Of a stretch of DNA of 64,000 bases, positions 36,885-45,579 are shown piece by piece. The notes below the pieces were generated by a model that saw nothing but the letters and a program-made list of their open reading frames with translations, was not told the DNA's origin and did not search any database. Location of the stretch: contig OY762959.1 of NCBI GenBank assembly GCA_963667205.1, positions 1,488,001 through 1,552,000 of the forward strand. Direction: 5' to 3'. A program made the translations under genes and the position numbers. Source of the DNA: CF-162 sp963667205 (GTDB taxonomy: Bacteria > Chloroflexota > Dehalococcoidia > SM23-28-2 > RBG-16-64-32). Within the stretch, counting starts at the first letter, position 1. The number at the start of each line of letters is the position of its first letter.

Positions 36885-38135
36885 CTAGTTGCCGAAGTCC
36901 CAGTTCTGGCCGGAGTGGTAGCGCTTGAGGATGTTCTTGGCGATGAGGATCTTGTGCACCTCGTCCGGACCGTCGGCCAGGCGCAGCGTGCGGGCCCCCT
37001 CGTACATCGCGGAGAGCGGCAAGTCGCCGGAGATCCCGGCCGCGCCCCAGACCTGGATCGCGCGGTCGACGACGCGGTGGTAGGCGGCCGGCACGAAGAC
37101 CTTGATCGCCGAGATGTCGGTCCGCGGATCGCCCATGTTCTCCATCTTCTCGGCGCAGTGGATCGTCATCAGGCGCGCCGCCTGGATGTCGATGTACGAG
37201 TCGGCGATGAAGCCCTGCATGAACTGCTTCGTCTCCAGCAGGCCGCCGTGCACCTCGCGCGTCATCGTTCGCTCCACCATCAGGTCGAACGCCCGCCACA
37301 TCTGCCCGACTGAGTTCATGCAGTGGAAGACGCGGCCGGCACCCAGGCGGTCCTGCGCTGCCCGGTGGCCGGTGCCAGTCTGCCCGAGCTGGTTCGTGAC
37401 CGGCACGCGCACGTCGTCGTAGAGGATCTCGCAGTGGTCGCTGTCCTTACCCCAGACGGGGACGGCGCGAATCATGTTCACGCCGGGCGCCTCCTTCGGC
37501 ACGATGATCTGCGTCATCTTGCCGTTCAGGTCGGCCGGGCCGTCCGGGTCCTCCGTGCGGCACATGACGATGAAGAAGTCCGCGCGCTTGCCGTTCGACG
37601 TGAACCACTTGTGGCCGTTGATCACCCAGTCGTCTCCGTCGCGCCGCGCCGTCGTCTTGATCGAGCGCGGATCGGAGCCTGGCTGGTCCGGCTCGGTCAT
37701 CGAGAAGCCGGACTCCATCCTGCCCTCGATGAGGGGGATGAGCCACTTCTTTTTCTGCTCCTCAGATCCGTACTTGAGGAGGATCGTCTGGTTACCGGAG
37801 TTCGGAGCAACGACGCCAAACAGCGATGCGGCGCCGATGGCATAGGCCAGCACCTCGTTCATATAGGCGTGCTCGAGGAAGTTGAGGCCCGAGCCGCCGT
37901 ACTCCTCAGGCAGATGCGGCGCCCAGAGGCCGGCCTGCCTCACCTTCTCCTTGATCCCCTCCCGCAACTCGCGTGCGTGCGCCCGGCCGTTCTCATGCAG
38001 GCTCTCGTCGCTCCGCCAGTTCCACAGTTCGCCTTCGTGGGGGAGAATCTCCTGGTTGACGATCGACGCCGTCAGAGTCCGGATCTCGTTGATTCGCTCG
38101 GACAGCGTCGGGATCGGTTGGACGTTCATCTTCAT
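36885..38135 (-). CDS. acyl-CoA dehydrogenase
   Basis: 416 residues from ATG 38135, preceded by GGAGG at 5 nt; the long upstream extension of the frame has no support. Signatures: EEYGGSGLNFLEHA, SMTEPDQPGSDP, VINGHKWFTSNG, YDDVRVP, CMNSVGQMWRAFDLM, and the C-terminal WGAAGISGDLPL with ARTLRLADGPDEVHK, the region of the catalytic base in long-chain and ACAD10/11-like enzymes. FAD-dependent desaturation of an acyl-CoA. Its convergent placement next to the atu-like cluster fits the citronellyl-CoA dehydrogenase role (AtuD), but it is not co-transcribed with it. Confidence 0.93.
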   Translation of the reverse strand: MKMNVQPIPTLSERINEIRTLTASIVNQEILPHEGELWNWRSDESLHENGRAHARELREGIKEKVRQAGLWAPHLPEEYGGSGLNFLEHAYMNEVLAYAIGAASLFGVVAPNSGNQTILLKYGSEEQKKKWLIPLIEGRMESGFSMTEPDQPGSDPRSIKTTARRDGDDWVINGHKWFTSNGKRADFFIVMCRTEDPDGPADLNGKMTQIIVPKEAPGVNMIRAVPVWGKDSDHCEILYDDVRVPVTNQLGQTGTGHRAAQDRLGAGRVFHCMNSVGQMWRAFDLMVERTMTREVHGGLLETKQFMQGFIADSYIDIQAARLMTIHCAEKMENMGDPRTDISAIKVFVPAAYHRVVDRAIQVWGAAGISGDLPLSAMYEGARTLRLADGPDEVHKILIAKNILKRYHSGQNWDFGN

Positions 38136-38218
38136 GGCAACCTCCTGGGGCACGATTCGCGGCGACAGCACTATTATCCGTAGATTCCAGCCCTTGTACA
38201 GCCGCCGGCCCCGAACCG

Positions 38219-39425
38219 TTACGCCGACGCCCTCTTCAGCACGACCCGCCAGGCGACCGCGGACATCGAGATGATGATCACACCCTCGGCGATGGCGACC
38301 GTCCGCAGGCCGACCTCGTCGGCGATCGCCCCGGCAACCGCCGCGCCGATGGGGAAAAGCGCCACGAGTGTGAACACCAGGCCCACGACGCGGCCTCGCA
38401 TCTCGTCCGGCAGGCGGATCAACAGCAACGTGTCGTAAGCGGCGAAAAGTGCGCTCTCCCCCACGCCCGCCACGAAGAGAACCCCGGCCGTCAGTAAGAC
38501 GGAGTGCGAGAGCCCGTAGACGATGGCCGCGACGCCCGTCGCCAGGATACCGAGGAACATGATGAAGCCGATCTGGCGCTCCTCGCCGAACGTCGCGATC
38601 GCCATTCCGCCGACAACAGCGCCGAGGCCGAGACAAGCGCTCAGCGCTCCGAACGCTTCCGGGCCGAGCCCGAGCTCCTGATCGACGAACAACGCAAGCA
38701 GAAGGACGTACGACTGGCCGAGGACAAACGGGATCAGCATGGCGGCGGTGAGCGAGATCAGATCGCGGTGTGCGCGGACGTAGTCGACCGCCTCGCGAAA
38801 TTCCTCGCGCACGCTTTTCACAGCGACGCGATCGATGCTGCCGAACGAAACGGCTACGCCGAGCATCATGACTAGCCTGAGCACGAAGGCGCCCGTCGTG
38901 ATGAAGTAGGCACCGGCGACTCCCACGAGCGCGATCAGGACGCCGCCAGCGGCGGGACCGGCCACGCTGGGCAGGCTCTGCGCGGTCTGACTGAGCGAGA
39001 TCGCGTTCATCACGTGCGCCGGGGGTACGAGCCGCGCCGTCATCGCCTGGCCGGTGGGTATCCGCAGCGCGAACAGCGCGCCGCCGAAGGCGGAGGCGAC
39101 CAGCACGTGCCAGATCTCGACGGCGTCCGTCGCCACCAGCACGCCAACGATCACAACGGCGACGAGCGCCAGCGAATCGCCGGCGATCAAGAGGTTGCGC
39201 CGGTTGCGCCGGTCAGCGAGTACGCCGACCGGAATCGAAGCCAGCCCGACCGTCAGGCCGAAGACGCCCTCGACCGCCGAGGGCCAGCGCCGAGTCCGTC
39301 AACTGAACGGTGAGCCAGCCGCGGGCGGTGAACTGCACCATCAGGCCGATTGAGAAGACGAAGTTGCTCAGCAGAACAGCCGGAACTGTGGATGCCGGAG
39401 AGAAACGAACGGCCGCCGCATCCAT
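38219..39425 (-). CDS. MFS transporter (Enterobactin/MFS_3-type exporter), frameshifted
   Basis: The N-terminal 49 residues from ATG 39425 (LLSNFVFSIGLMVQFTARGW, TM1, ends ALALG) are in one frame. After one missing base near 39276 the second frame continues VEGVFGLTVGLASIPVGVLA-DRRNRRNL (the TM2-3 MFS loop) to the stop at 38219. Restoring one base gives a normal carrier of about 400 residues with twelve helices, resembling EntS/MFS_3 exporters. Both parts are otherwise intact, so a sequencing error is a good explanation. The start lacks a clear ribosome site. Confidence 0.82.
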
Positions 39426-39502
39426 GACGCACCGGCGACGGAATCGGTTTCGTCCGTCGCCTCGGGCAGGGGCTGGGGCTCTTCCTCCACCCGCCTGTCG
39501 CG

Positions 39503-40894
39503 CTATTCGGGCGGAACGCTCTGGAAGGTGTCGAGCATCTGCACCATTCGCGACTTGACTGCTTCACGGATCGCCGGCACGCCCTTCGGCAGCCCGCCGT
39601 AGATCGCCGCCGTGGCGGGCTGCTCCGTTTTCGGATCCTTCGCATACGCGACGGCCTCGGCGAGGTCCCTTGCGAACTCCTCGGCCACGCCCTCCTGCGT
39701 TTGCGGCCTCGTGACGCACATGTGGATGGCGTTCGGGTGCTGCTGGCCGTTCAACCGCCAGCCGCGCTCCCGCATGAAGTCGTTCACGTGGTAGATGTCG
39801 AACTCGCTGGAGGTGAACGAGAAGCAGAACGTCGGCTCGCCCATGATCCGCAGCTCAGAGTGGCGCCGCACAGCGTCCTGCATCGCGAACGACGTCTCAA
39901 AGATGCGCTTCGCGTATCCGAGATAGCCCTCGCGGCCCAGGCTGACCATCGATGCCCACGTCGCCGCCAGCAGGCCGCCCGAGCGGCTGCCGGCGATGCC
40001 GGGCGATATGTACTTGCCACCCGACCAGTCCTGCAGCATGAAGTACAGCCCCTCGCGCAGCGACTTGTCGCGGAAGGCGACGACGGACGCGCCCTTGGGC
40101 CCGTAGCCGTACTTGTGCGTGTCTGCCGAGACGCTCGTCACGCCGGGCACGCGGAAGTCGAACAGCGGAATGTCGTATCCAAGCTCCTGGCCCCACGGCA
40201 GGATGAAGCCGCCCAGGCAGCCATCGACGTGCAGGCCGATCTTGTGCTCGAGCGCCAGCTCCGAAAGCTCCTCGATCGGGTCGATCGTGCCGTAGCCGTA
40301 GTTGCAGGCCGAGCCGATCAGCGCGATCGTGTTCGGCGTGATGTGATCGCGCACGAAGTCGACATCGACGAGCGTCGTCTCCAGATCGATCGGCGCCTCC
40401 ACGACCTTGATGCCGAACAGGTGCGCGCCCTTGCGGAACGCGGCGTGGCCCGTCTCCGGAAGGATAATCTCGGGCTGCGTGATGTTGCGCTCTTCGCGGA
40501 ACTTCTCGCGGTAGGCGAGGAGCGCGTGCAAGATGCTGTCGCTGCCGCCTGAGGTCACGGTCCCGCAGGGGGAATCGCCGGACGCCGCGTCCGCGTGCAG
40601 CATGTCGAGCGTCATGGCGATGATCTCGCCCTCGAACCGTGTCTCGCTGGGGCACATGTCCCGCTGCAGCGCGTTGACGTGCGAGTACATCCCGAAGGCT
40701 TCCTTCATGAAGCCGTAGTGGTCCATGTCGCCGCAGTACATCGTCCCGGAGCACTTGCCGGTCTGCCAGAACTTGTCCTCCTCCAGCGCGATCTCCTTCA
40801 GCTCCTCCAGGATCTCTTCGCGCGGCCGGGCCTTTTCCGGGATGCGGCGGTTGACGCCGTAGCGCTCTGCGTAGGGGTAGGGTCCTTTAGCCAT
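39503..40894 (-). CDS. PLP-dependent decarboxylase/sphingosine-1-phosphate lyase-like enzyme
   Basis: 463 residues, group II decarboxylase fold. The Schiff-base Lys is Lys261 in SADTHKYGYGPKG; His150 (ETGHAAFRKGA) would stack on PLP, and HVDGCLGGF carries the PLP-binding Asp. The KYGYGPKG form and GGKYISPGIAGSRSG are closer to S1P lyase than to glutamate decarboxylase. GGAGGT lies 5 nt before ATG. An FGGY kinase is 18 bp upstream on the same strand, suggesting phosphorylation then aldol-type cleavage of an amino-alcohol phosphate. Substrate inferred only. Confidence 0.88.
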   Translation of the reverse strand: MAKGPYPYAERYGVNRRIPEKARPREEILEELKEIALEEDKFWQTGKCSGTMYCGDMDHYGFMKEAFGMYSHVNALQRDMCPSETRFEGEIIAMTLDMLHADAASGDSPCGTVTSGGSDSILHALLAYREKFREERNITQPEIILPETGHAAFRKGAHLFGIKVVEAPIDLETTLVDVDFVRDHITPNTIALIGSACNYGYGTIDPIEELSELALEHKIGLHVDGCLGGFILPWGQELGYDIPLFDFRVPGVTSVSADTHKYGYGPKGASVVAFRDKSLREGLYFMLQDWSGGKYISPGIAGSRSGGLLAATWASMVSLGREGYLGYAKRIFETSFAMQDAVRRHSELRIMGEPTFCFSFTSSEFDIYHVNDFMRERGWRLNGQQHPNAIHMCVTRPQTQEGVAEEFARDLAEAVAYAKDPKTEQPATAAIYGGLPKGVPAIREAVKSRMVQMLDTFQSVPPE

Positions 40895-40912
40895 GAGGCA
40901 CCTCCATGCTTT

Positions 40913-42463
40913 TCATCGTGCATTGAGCGATTCGAATATCGGCCTGTTGCGATCGAAGGCGGCGAGGAACTGGTCGAACAGTCCGTCGTAGACCGCGCTT
41001 CGTTCCGGATGTGGTTCGTAGGTGTTGCGGACGCGGTTGATCTTCGCGAAGTCTGCCATCTCCAGCAGGCCCATGCGCTCGAAACCCAGGAACGCCGTTG
41101 TCCGTGTGATGCAGTGGCGCGGGTCCTCCAGCTGGAGGAGTGGCCGGCCCATCACGTCGGCGAGGATCTGCGACCACTCGTCGGAGAGCGCACCGCCGCC
41201 GGAGAGGTGCACCTGCTCGAACTCCTGGCCGGCGAACTGCTCCACGGAAGGCAGCAGCCAGCGCAGGTTGTAGGCCACGCCCTCAAGGATCGAACGCACC
41301 ATGTGCGCGCGCGTCGTCCTGAGCGAGAGGTTGAGGAAGCCGCCTCGGGCGTTCTCGTTTGACGAGGGCGCGTGCGAGCCGGTCAGCCACGGCAGGAAGA
41401 GCACGCTGCCGCTGCCCGGAGGCACGTCCCGCACGAGCTCGTCGACGCGGCCGAACATGTCCCCGGTCGTGTGGTCGGCGAGGGCGTCGTTCGCGAACGT
41501 GACGTTGGTCAGGAAGTGGTCCAGCGCTTTCGCCCCGATCCCGTTCTCCGCGATGGCGACGTAGCTGCCGTTGATGGGGCTGGGGCTGGCGACGATGGCG
41601 TGCTCCAGGTCCGAAGCCTTGTCCGCGCGGTGAGCGAGCACCTGGCTGGTGGTGCCGATGTTGACGCCGCCGACGCCCGCCTGGAACGTGCCTGTGCCGA
41701 CGGCCACCGCCTGCGTGTCGTTCAGCCCGGAGAGCACCACCGTCTCCGGCGAGAGGCCGATCTCCGCCGCGACGTCCGGCAGCACGGTGCCGACCGCGGA
41801 CAGCACGGGCACGAGGTCGGGCAGCTTCTCGCGGTCTATCCCCGACATCTCGATCAGCGTTTCGTCGTAGCACACGGCGTCGAGCTGCCGGTTGTCGGTG
41901 AGCACCATCATGAAGGCCGTGCAGGCGTTGGCCGTGATCTCGCCCGACAGGCGCGCCGCAAGGTAGTCCATCGGCTCCACGAACTTGGCCGTGCGCTCGT
42001 AGACCTCCGGGCGCGCCTCCCTGACCCAGAGCATGTGCGAAAGTGAGTCGTTGCCGGAAGGCAGAGGCAGAGCGCCGTGGACGTCGATCCAGGAGGCCAG
42101 CGCCCCCGGGTGCCGGTTGTAGATCTCGCGGGAGCAGGCGCCGCCACGGCGGTCCATCCAGAGGATGAGGTCCATCGTCGGTGCGCCTGAGCTGTCCACC
42201 GGCACGATGGACGAGAACTGGCTCGCTATCGCCACGGCGATGATCTCCGCGGCGGGGCGGCCGGCTTCCTGCACGACCTGCCTCATCGCGTCCAAGGTCG
42301 CGGCCCAAATCGCCTCCGCGTCCTGCTCCGCGCCGCCGGGCTCGACGAGGACCGTGTCGATGGGCCGATAAGCTGAAGCGACTATCTCACCGGCCTCACT
42401 GACCAGCGCAGCCTTGAGGCCGCTGGTGCCGAGATCGAGAGAGATGATGTGGCGCTCAGTCAC
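40913..42463 (-). CDS. FGGY-family carbohydrate kinase (xylulokinase-like)
   Basis: 516 residues. The N-terminal ATPase loop ISLDLGTSGLKAALV, the FGGY signature-1-like MDYLAARLSGE, the catalytic Asp of GLNDTQAVAVGTG, and the C-terminal signature-2 region VHLSGGGALSDEWSQILADV are all present. It would phosphorylate a sugar, polyol or related alcohol with ATP. First of a probable two- or three-gene operon with the S1P-lyase-like enzyme and the MFS carrier. Xylulokinase is the nearest named type, but FGGY substrates are hard to predict. Confidence 0.9.
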   Translation of the reverse strand: MTERHIISLDLGTSGLKAALVSEAGEIVASAYRPIDTVLVEPGGAEQDAEAIWAATLDAMRQVVQEAGRPAAEIIAVAIASQFSSIVPVDSSGAPTMDLILWMDRRGGACSREIYNRHPGALASWIDVHGALPLPSGNDSLSHMLWVREARPEVYERTAKFVEPMDYLAARLSGEITANACTAFMMVLTDNRQLDAVCYDETLIEMSGIDREKLPDLVPVLSAVGTVLPDVAAEIGLSPETVVLSGLNDTQAVAVGTGTFQAGVGGVNIGTTSQVLAHRADKASDLEHAIVASPSPINGSYVAIAENGIGAKALDHFLTNVTFANDALADHTTGDMFGRVDELVRDVPPGSGSVLFLPWLTGSHAPSSNENARGGFLNLSLRTTRAHMVRSILEGVAYNLRWLLPSVEQFAGQEFEQVHLSGGGALSDEWSQILADVMGRPLLQLEDPRHCITRTTAFLGFERMGLLEMADFAKINRVRNTYEPHPERSAVYDGLFDQFLAAFDRNRPIFESLNAR

Positions 42464-42554
42464 TCCGCGCCCGCCCCCGCCTGGGCCCCGCGTGTGAGAG
42501 CGTGCTCATACGGATTTCCCATAGCAGGATCATCCTAGCACTGAGGCGCGGCGC

Positions 42555-43379
42555 TTAGCGGGACGCTGTAGCCAGCTTCACGTAAACGGCGACGTACTGC
42601 CGGGGATCGGAGCTCGGCACCCTCAGTTCCTCTATCTCCCGCAGTGGAAGCCGTTCGACGAGCGAGCGCCATAGCTGGTCGTGGTCCTGGAGGTACGGAT
42701 GGTCGTCCCGCGACACGAAGTCGAGCGAGCAGTAGAGGCGACCGCCGGGCCGCATCGCCCCGACGATCCGCTCGACGGTCGGCGTCAGCTCCGGCTCTTT
42801 GATGCTGCTGAAGACGTTGAAAGCGACGACGCAATCGAACGTCTCCGCCTCCGGGATCTCCGCTGTGGAACGGATAGGCAGACCGCGGTGGTCGGCGCGC
42901 CATTGCGCGAAGTGCCAGACCGGCGAGTCGGGGACGTCGCTGTACCAGGTCTCGTTGGCCTGGCGGGCCAGCCAGAGCGCTTCGGTCCCGATGCCGCCGC
43001 CGAAGGACAGGCAAACGCCGCCGCTCTCATCGTTCAACATCGCCAGCAGGCTCCGGTACTTCGGGTCGATGTTCCAGATGACGAGATCGAAGAGAAAGTC
43101 CGGGCACTTGCGGTTCCACTCACGCATCTCCTCGGCGGTCTTCGGGCTGGCCTCCGCGAAGCTCCTCGCCACCAGTTCCTCGCCCTGCGAGAGCTTTGCC
43201 ACCGCCTCCGACCAGGGGATCTGAAGGTACTCGACAAGGTCGTCGATCTCCGGAATGCCCTCGACGCGCAGATCCATCAAGCGTGCCCGCTCCAGGTGAG
43301 TTCGGTCGCGCGTCGCTACATAGCTAGCGGTGGCAAATGGGTGCTTCATGCTGAAGAGGACCCTACCTAGCAAGGACAT
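42555..43379 (-). CDS. class I SAM-dependent methyltransferase-like protein
   Basis: 274 residues. The N-terminal 90 or so are helical and unlike common methyltransferases (ERARLMDLRVEGIPEIDDLV). The Rossmann core begins VCLSFGGGIGTEALWLA (motif I, with SFGGGIG in place of DxGxG), then DCVVAFNVFSSIKEPE (motif IV region) and MRPGGRLYCSLDF. I cannot identify a substrate. Start at 43379 is uncertain because other ATGs follow closely (MKHPFATASY). Divergent from the DDN-family gene. Confidence 0.8.
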   Translation of the reverse strand: MSLLGRVLFSMKHPFATASYVATRDRTHLERARLMDLRVEGIPEIDDLVEYLQIPWSEAVAKLSQGEELVARSFAEASPKTAEEMREWNRKCPDFLFDLVIWNIDPKYRSLLAMLNDESGGVCLSFGGGIGTEALWLARQANETWYSDVPDSPVWHFAQWRADHRGLPIRSTAEIPEAETFDCVVAFNVFSSIKEPELTPTVERIVGAMRPGGRLYCSLDFVSRDDHPYLQDHDQLWRSLVERLPLREIEELRVPSSDPRQYVAVYVKLATASR

Positions 43380-43511
43380 ACGTGGCTCATTTCAGAGAAA
43401 ACGTAGGCCCCGGTGAAGCGGCCGTCAAGGTGAGGGCAAGCACAGGGTCAGGGAGCAACCAGTCTCCGGCGGTGGGGCTATACTAAGGCCGCTTAAGAAG
43501 GAGGCCACCCG

Positions 43512-43937
43512 ATGCCAATGAACCCCACCGTCATGAAGATCTTCTCGCGATCGCACGTCTTCTGGTACCGCATTTCCGGCGGCGTGCTCGGCGGCAAGAT
43601 GGGAAGCGCGCCGATCGCGCTGCTGACGACGACCGGCCGCAAGTCGGGGCGGCGGCGCACCACGCCCCTGCAAACGATCGAGGACGGCGAGAACATTGTC
43701 TTCATCGCCTCCAACGCCGGTCACAAGGTGCACCCGCAATGGTTGCTCAACCTCAAGGCGAACCCTCAGGCCACCGTCCGCATCAGGCGCGAGGAGAGCG
43801 AGATGGTCGCGGAGGAGGCGACGGGCGAGGAACGCGAACGCCTCTGGCAGAAGGCCGTGGACCAGTACGCCGGTTACGACGAGTACAAGAAGACCGCCGA
43901 GCGCGAGATCCCGGTGGTCGTCCTCAAGCCCGTTTAG
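43512..43937 (+). CDS. deazaflavin (F420)-dependent nitroreductase family protein
   Basis: 141-residue split-barrel protein of the DDN/FDOR-B type. Motifs: PIALLTTTGRKSGRRRTTPLQ near residue 36, FIASNAGHKVHPQWLLNLKANP, and VDQYAGYDEYKK. The GRKSG...R..PL pattern binds the F420 phosphate in Mycobacterium homologues. AGGAGG is 7 nt before the ATG, and a TATACT -10-like hexamer is at 43479-43484. Implies the host makes F420, found in many Chloroflexota and Actinomycetota. Possible quinone or nitro-compound reductase. Confidence 0.9.
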   Translation: MPMNPTVMKIFSRSHVFWYRISGGVLGGKMGSAPIALLTTTGRKSGRRRTTPLQTIEDGENIVFIASNAGHKVHPQWLLNLKANPQATVRIRREESEMVAEEATGEERERLWQKAVDQYAGYDEYKKTAEREIPVVVLKPV

Positions 43938-43967
43938 CTGACGGTCGTTTCGCGGGAGGAAGGGCTG

Positions 43968-44600
43968 ATGAAAGGCCACAAGTGGTTCGCGGCAGTCTAC
44001 GATCGTATGATGGCGCCGGCCGAGCGCGGGTTCTTGAAGGACGTGCGCACGGAGATTGCCGGCGGCGCCAGCGGACGCGTCCTCGAGATCGGCGCCGGCA
44101 CGGGAGCCAACTTCGCGTACTACCCGGACGACCTCGAGGTGGCGGCGGCGGAGCCGGACCCGTACATGATGCGGAAGGCAGAGGCCCGGGCTAAGGAGTC
44201 GCCGGCGCGGATCGAGCTCAAGCAAGCCTCAGCGGCCAGGCTGCCGTTCGACGACGCCAGCTTCGATACAGTCGTCGGCACGCTCGTCATGTGTTCGGTC
44301 GATGACCAGGCTGAGGCGCTGGCTGAGGTGCGCCGGGTGCTCAAGCCCGCGGGCGAATACCGCTTCTTTGAGCACGTCCGCTACGAGAACCCGATCGGCG
44401 GGCTGGCCCAGACGCTGATCGCACCGCTCTGGGGTTGGTGCGGCGCGGGCTGCCACCCCAACCGGCAGACCGTCGACGCGATTCGCGACGCCGGGTTCGA
44501 GGTGACCCGCGTCGAGGTCACGATGCCGACGCCGCCGATCCCGCCGATGATCTTCACGCGACCGCACGCGCTGGGCCTGGCGACTCCCGGCAACGACTGA
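43968..44600 (+). CDS. class I methyltransferase (UbiE/methyltransf_11-like)
   Basis: 210 residues. Motif I VLEIGAGTGANFAYY, acidic end of beta-2 AAAEPDPYM, motif IV FDTVVGTLVMCSV, motif V RRVLKPAGEYRFFEHVR. The C-terminal WCGAGCHPNRQTVDAIRDAGF is typical of small phospholipid/As(III)-like methyltransferase relatives, e.g. METTL7-type. Co-directional with the DDN gene, 30 bp apart, with GGGAGGAAGG ribosome site. Confidence 0.9.
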   Translation: MKGHKWFAAVYDRMMAPAERGFLKDVRTEIAGGASGRVLEIGAGTGANFAYYPDDLEVAAAEPDPYMMRKAEARAKESPARIELKQASAARLPFDDASFDTVVGTLVMCSVDDQAEALAEVRRVLKPAGEYRFFEHVRYENPIGGLAQTLIAPLWGWCGAGCHPNRQTVDAIRDAGFEVTRVEVTMPTPPIPPMIFTRPHALGLATPGND

Positions 44601-44656
44601 CGGCGCCTCCGCGATCCTGATCGCGCGCCGGAGCGGCGGCTCGTATTCTGTGGGGC

Positions 44657-45577
44657 ATGGTTGCCAGGCTCCCCACGCTCTCTCCGGGCCCTCTTGCAAC
44701 GGGCCGGCTCACGATCCTCCTGGCCGCCGTCCTCTGGAGCACCAACGGCGTTTTCATCAAGGAGATCGACGCCGACGCGACGAGCATCACGTTCTACCGC
44801 TGCTTCTTCGCCGCCGTTTTCCTGGTCCCGCTTGTCAGGCTAAGGAACACGCCGCGGCCTTTCGACGTCGCCGTTGGAGTCGGCCTCTTCGCGGCGCTGC
44901 TCTGGCTCTTCGTCTCCTCGACTAAGGAGACCTCGGCGGCGAACGCCATCTTCCTGCAGTACACGGCGCCGTTCTACGTCATCGCGCTGGCGCCGCTGCT
45001 CCTGCGCGAGCGGCTGCGCGGGATCGACCTGGCGGCGCTCGGCGTGTGCCTCGCTGGCGTGGCGATCCTCTTCGGAGGCAACGCCGGCTCCGGCGACCTG
45101 ACGGGCATGGTGATGGGGCTGGGCAGCGGCCTCTTCTTCGGGCTCTACATGATGTGGCTGCGGCGCATGAAGTATGCCGACTCCGTGCTCCTGACGTTCG
45201 TGCACTGCGGCGCCGTCGCCTTGATCTTCGCCGCCGTACCGGGCGTCTGGGACGTTAGCGGCCGCGACGCCGCGCTGCTGGCGCTGATGGCGGCCGTCCA
45301 GTTCGCGATCCCCTACACGCTATTCGCGCGAGGCATCCGCACGGTGGCCAGCGCGGAGGCCAGCCTGATCGCCCTGGTGGAGCCGGTGCTGAACCCGATC
45401 TGGGTCGTCATCTTCATCGGCGAGAGTCCGTCCTTGGCCACGGCGATCGGCGGCACGGTCATCATCATGGGGTTGGTCCTGCGCTACACGGTGTTCCCGC
45501 GCTGGTCGCCCGGCACCATCTCGGAGCCGGGCGCCGTCGCCGGAGAGCGCACCAAGCCACCGCCGCCGGAAGGTTAG
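44657..45577 (+). CDS. EamA/DMT-superfamily transporter
   Basis: 306 residues with ten predicted helices in two EamA repeats (TILLAAVLWSTNGVFIKEID starts the first; the second begins near residue 155). A TATTCT hexamer ends 7 nt before the ATG at 44657 with no ribosome site, which would suit a leaderless transcript. Substrate not identifiable. Stop is 2 nt from the convergent DnaE2 stop. Confidence 0.88.
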   Translation: MVARLPTLSPGPLATGRLTILLAAVLWSTNGVFIKEIDADATSITFYRCFFAAVFLVPLVRLRNTPRPFDVAVGVGLFAALLWLFVSSTKETSAANAIFLQYTAPFYVIALAPLLLRERLRGIDLAALGVCLAGVAILFGGNAGSGDLTGMVMGLGSGLFFGLYMMWLRRMKYADSVLLTFVHCGAVALIFAAVPGVWDVSGRDAALLALMAAVQFAIPYTLFARGIRTVASAEASLIALVEPVLNPIWVVIFIGESPSLATAIGGTVIIMGLVLRYTVFPRWSPGTISEPGAVAGERTKPPPPEG

Positions 45578-45579
45578 CT

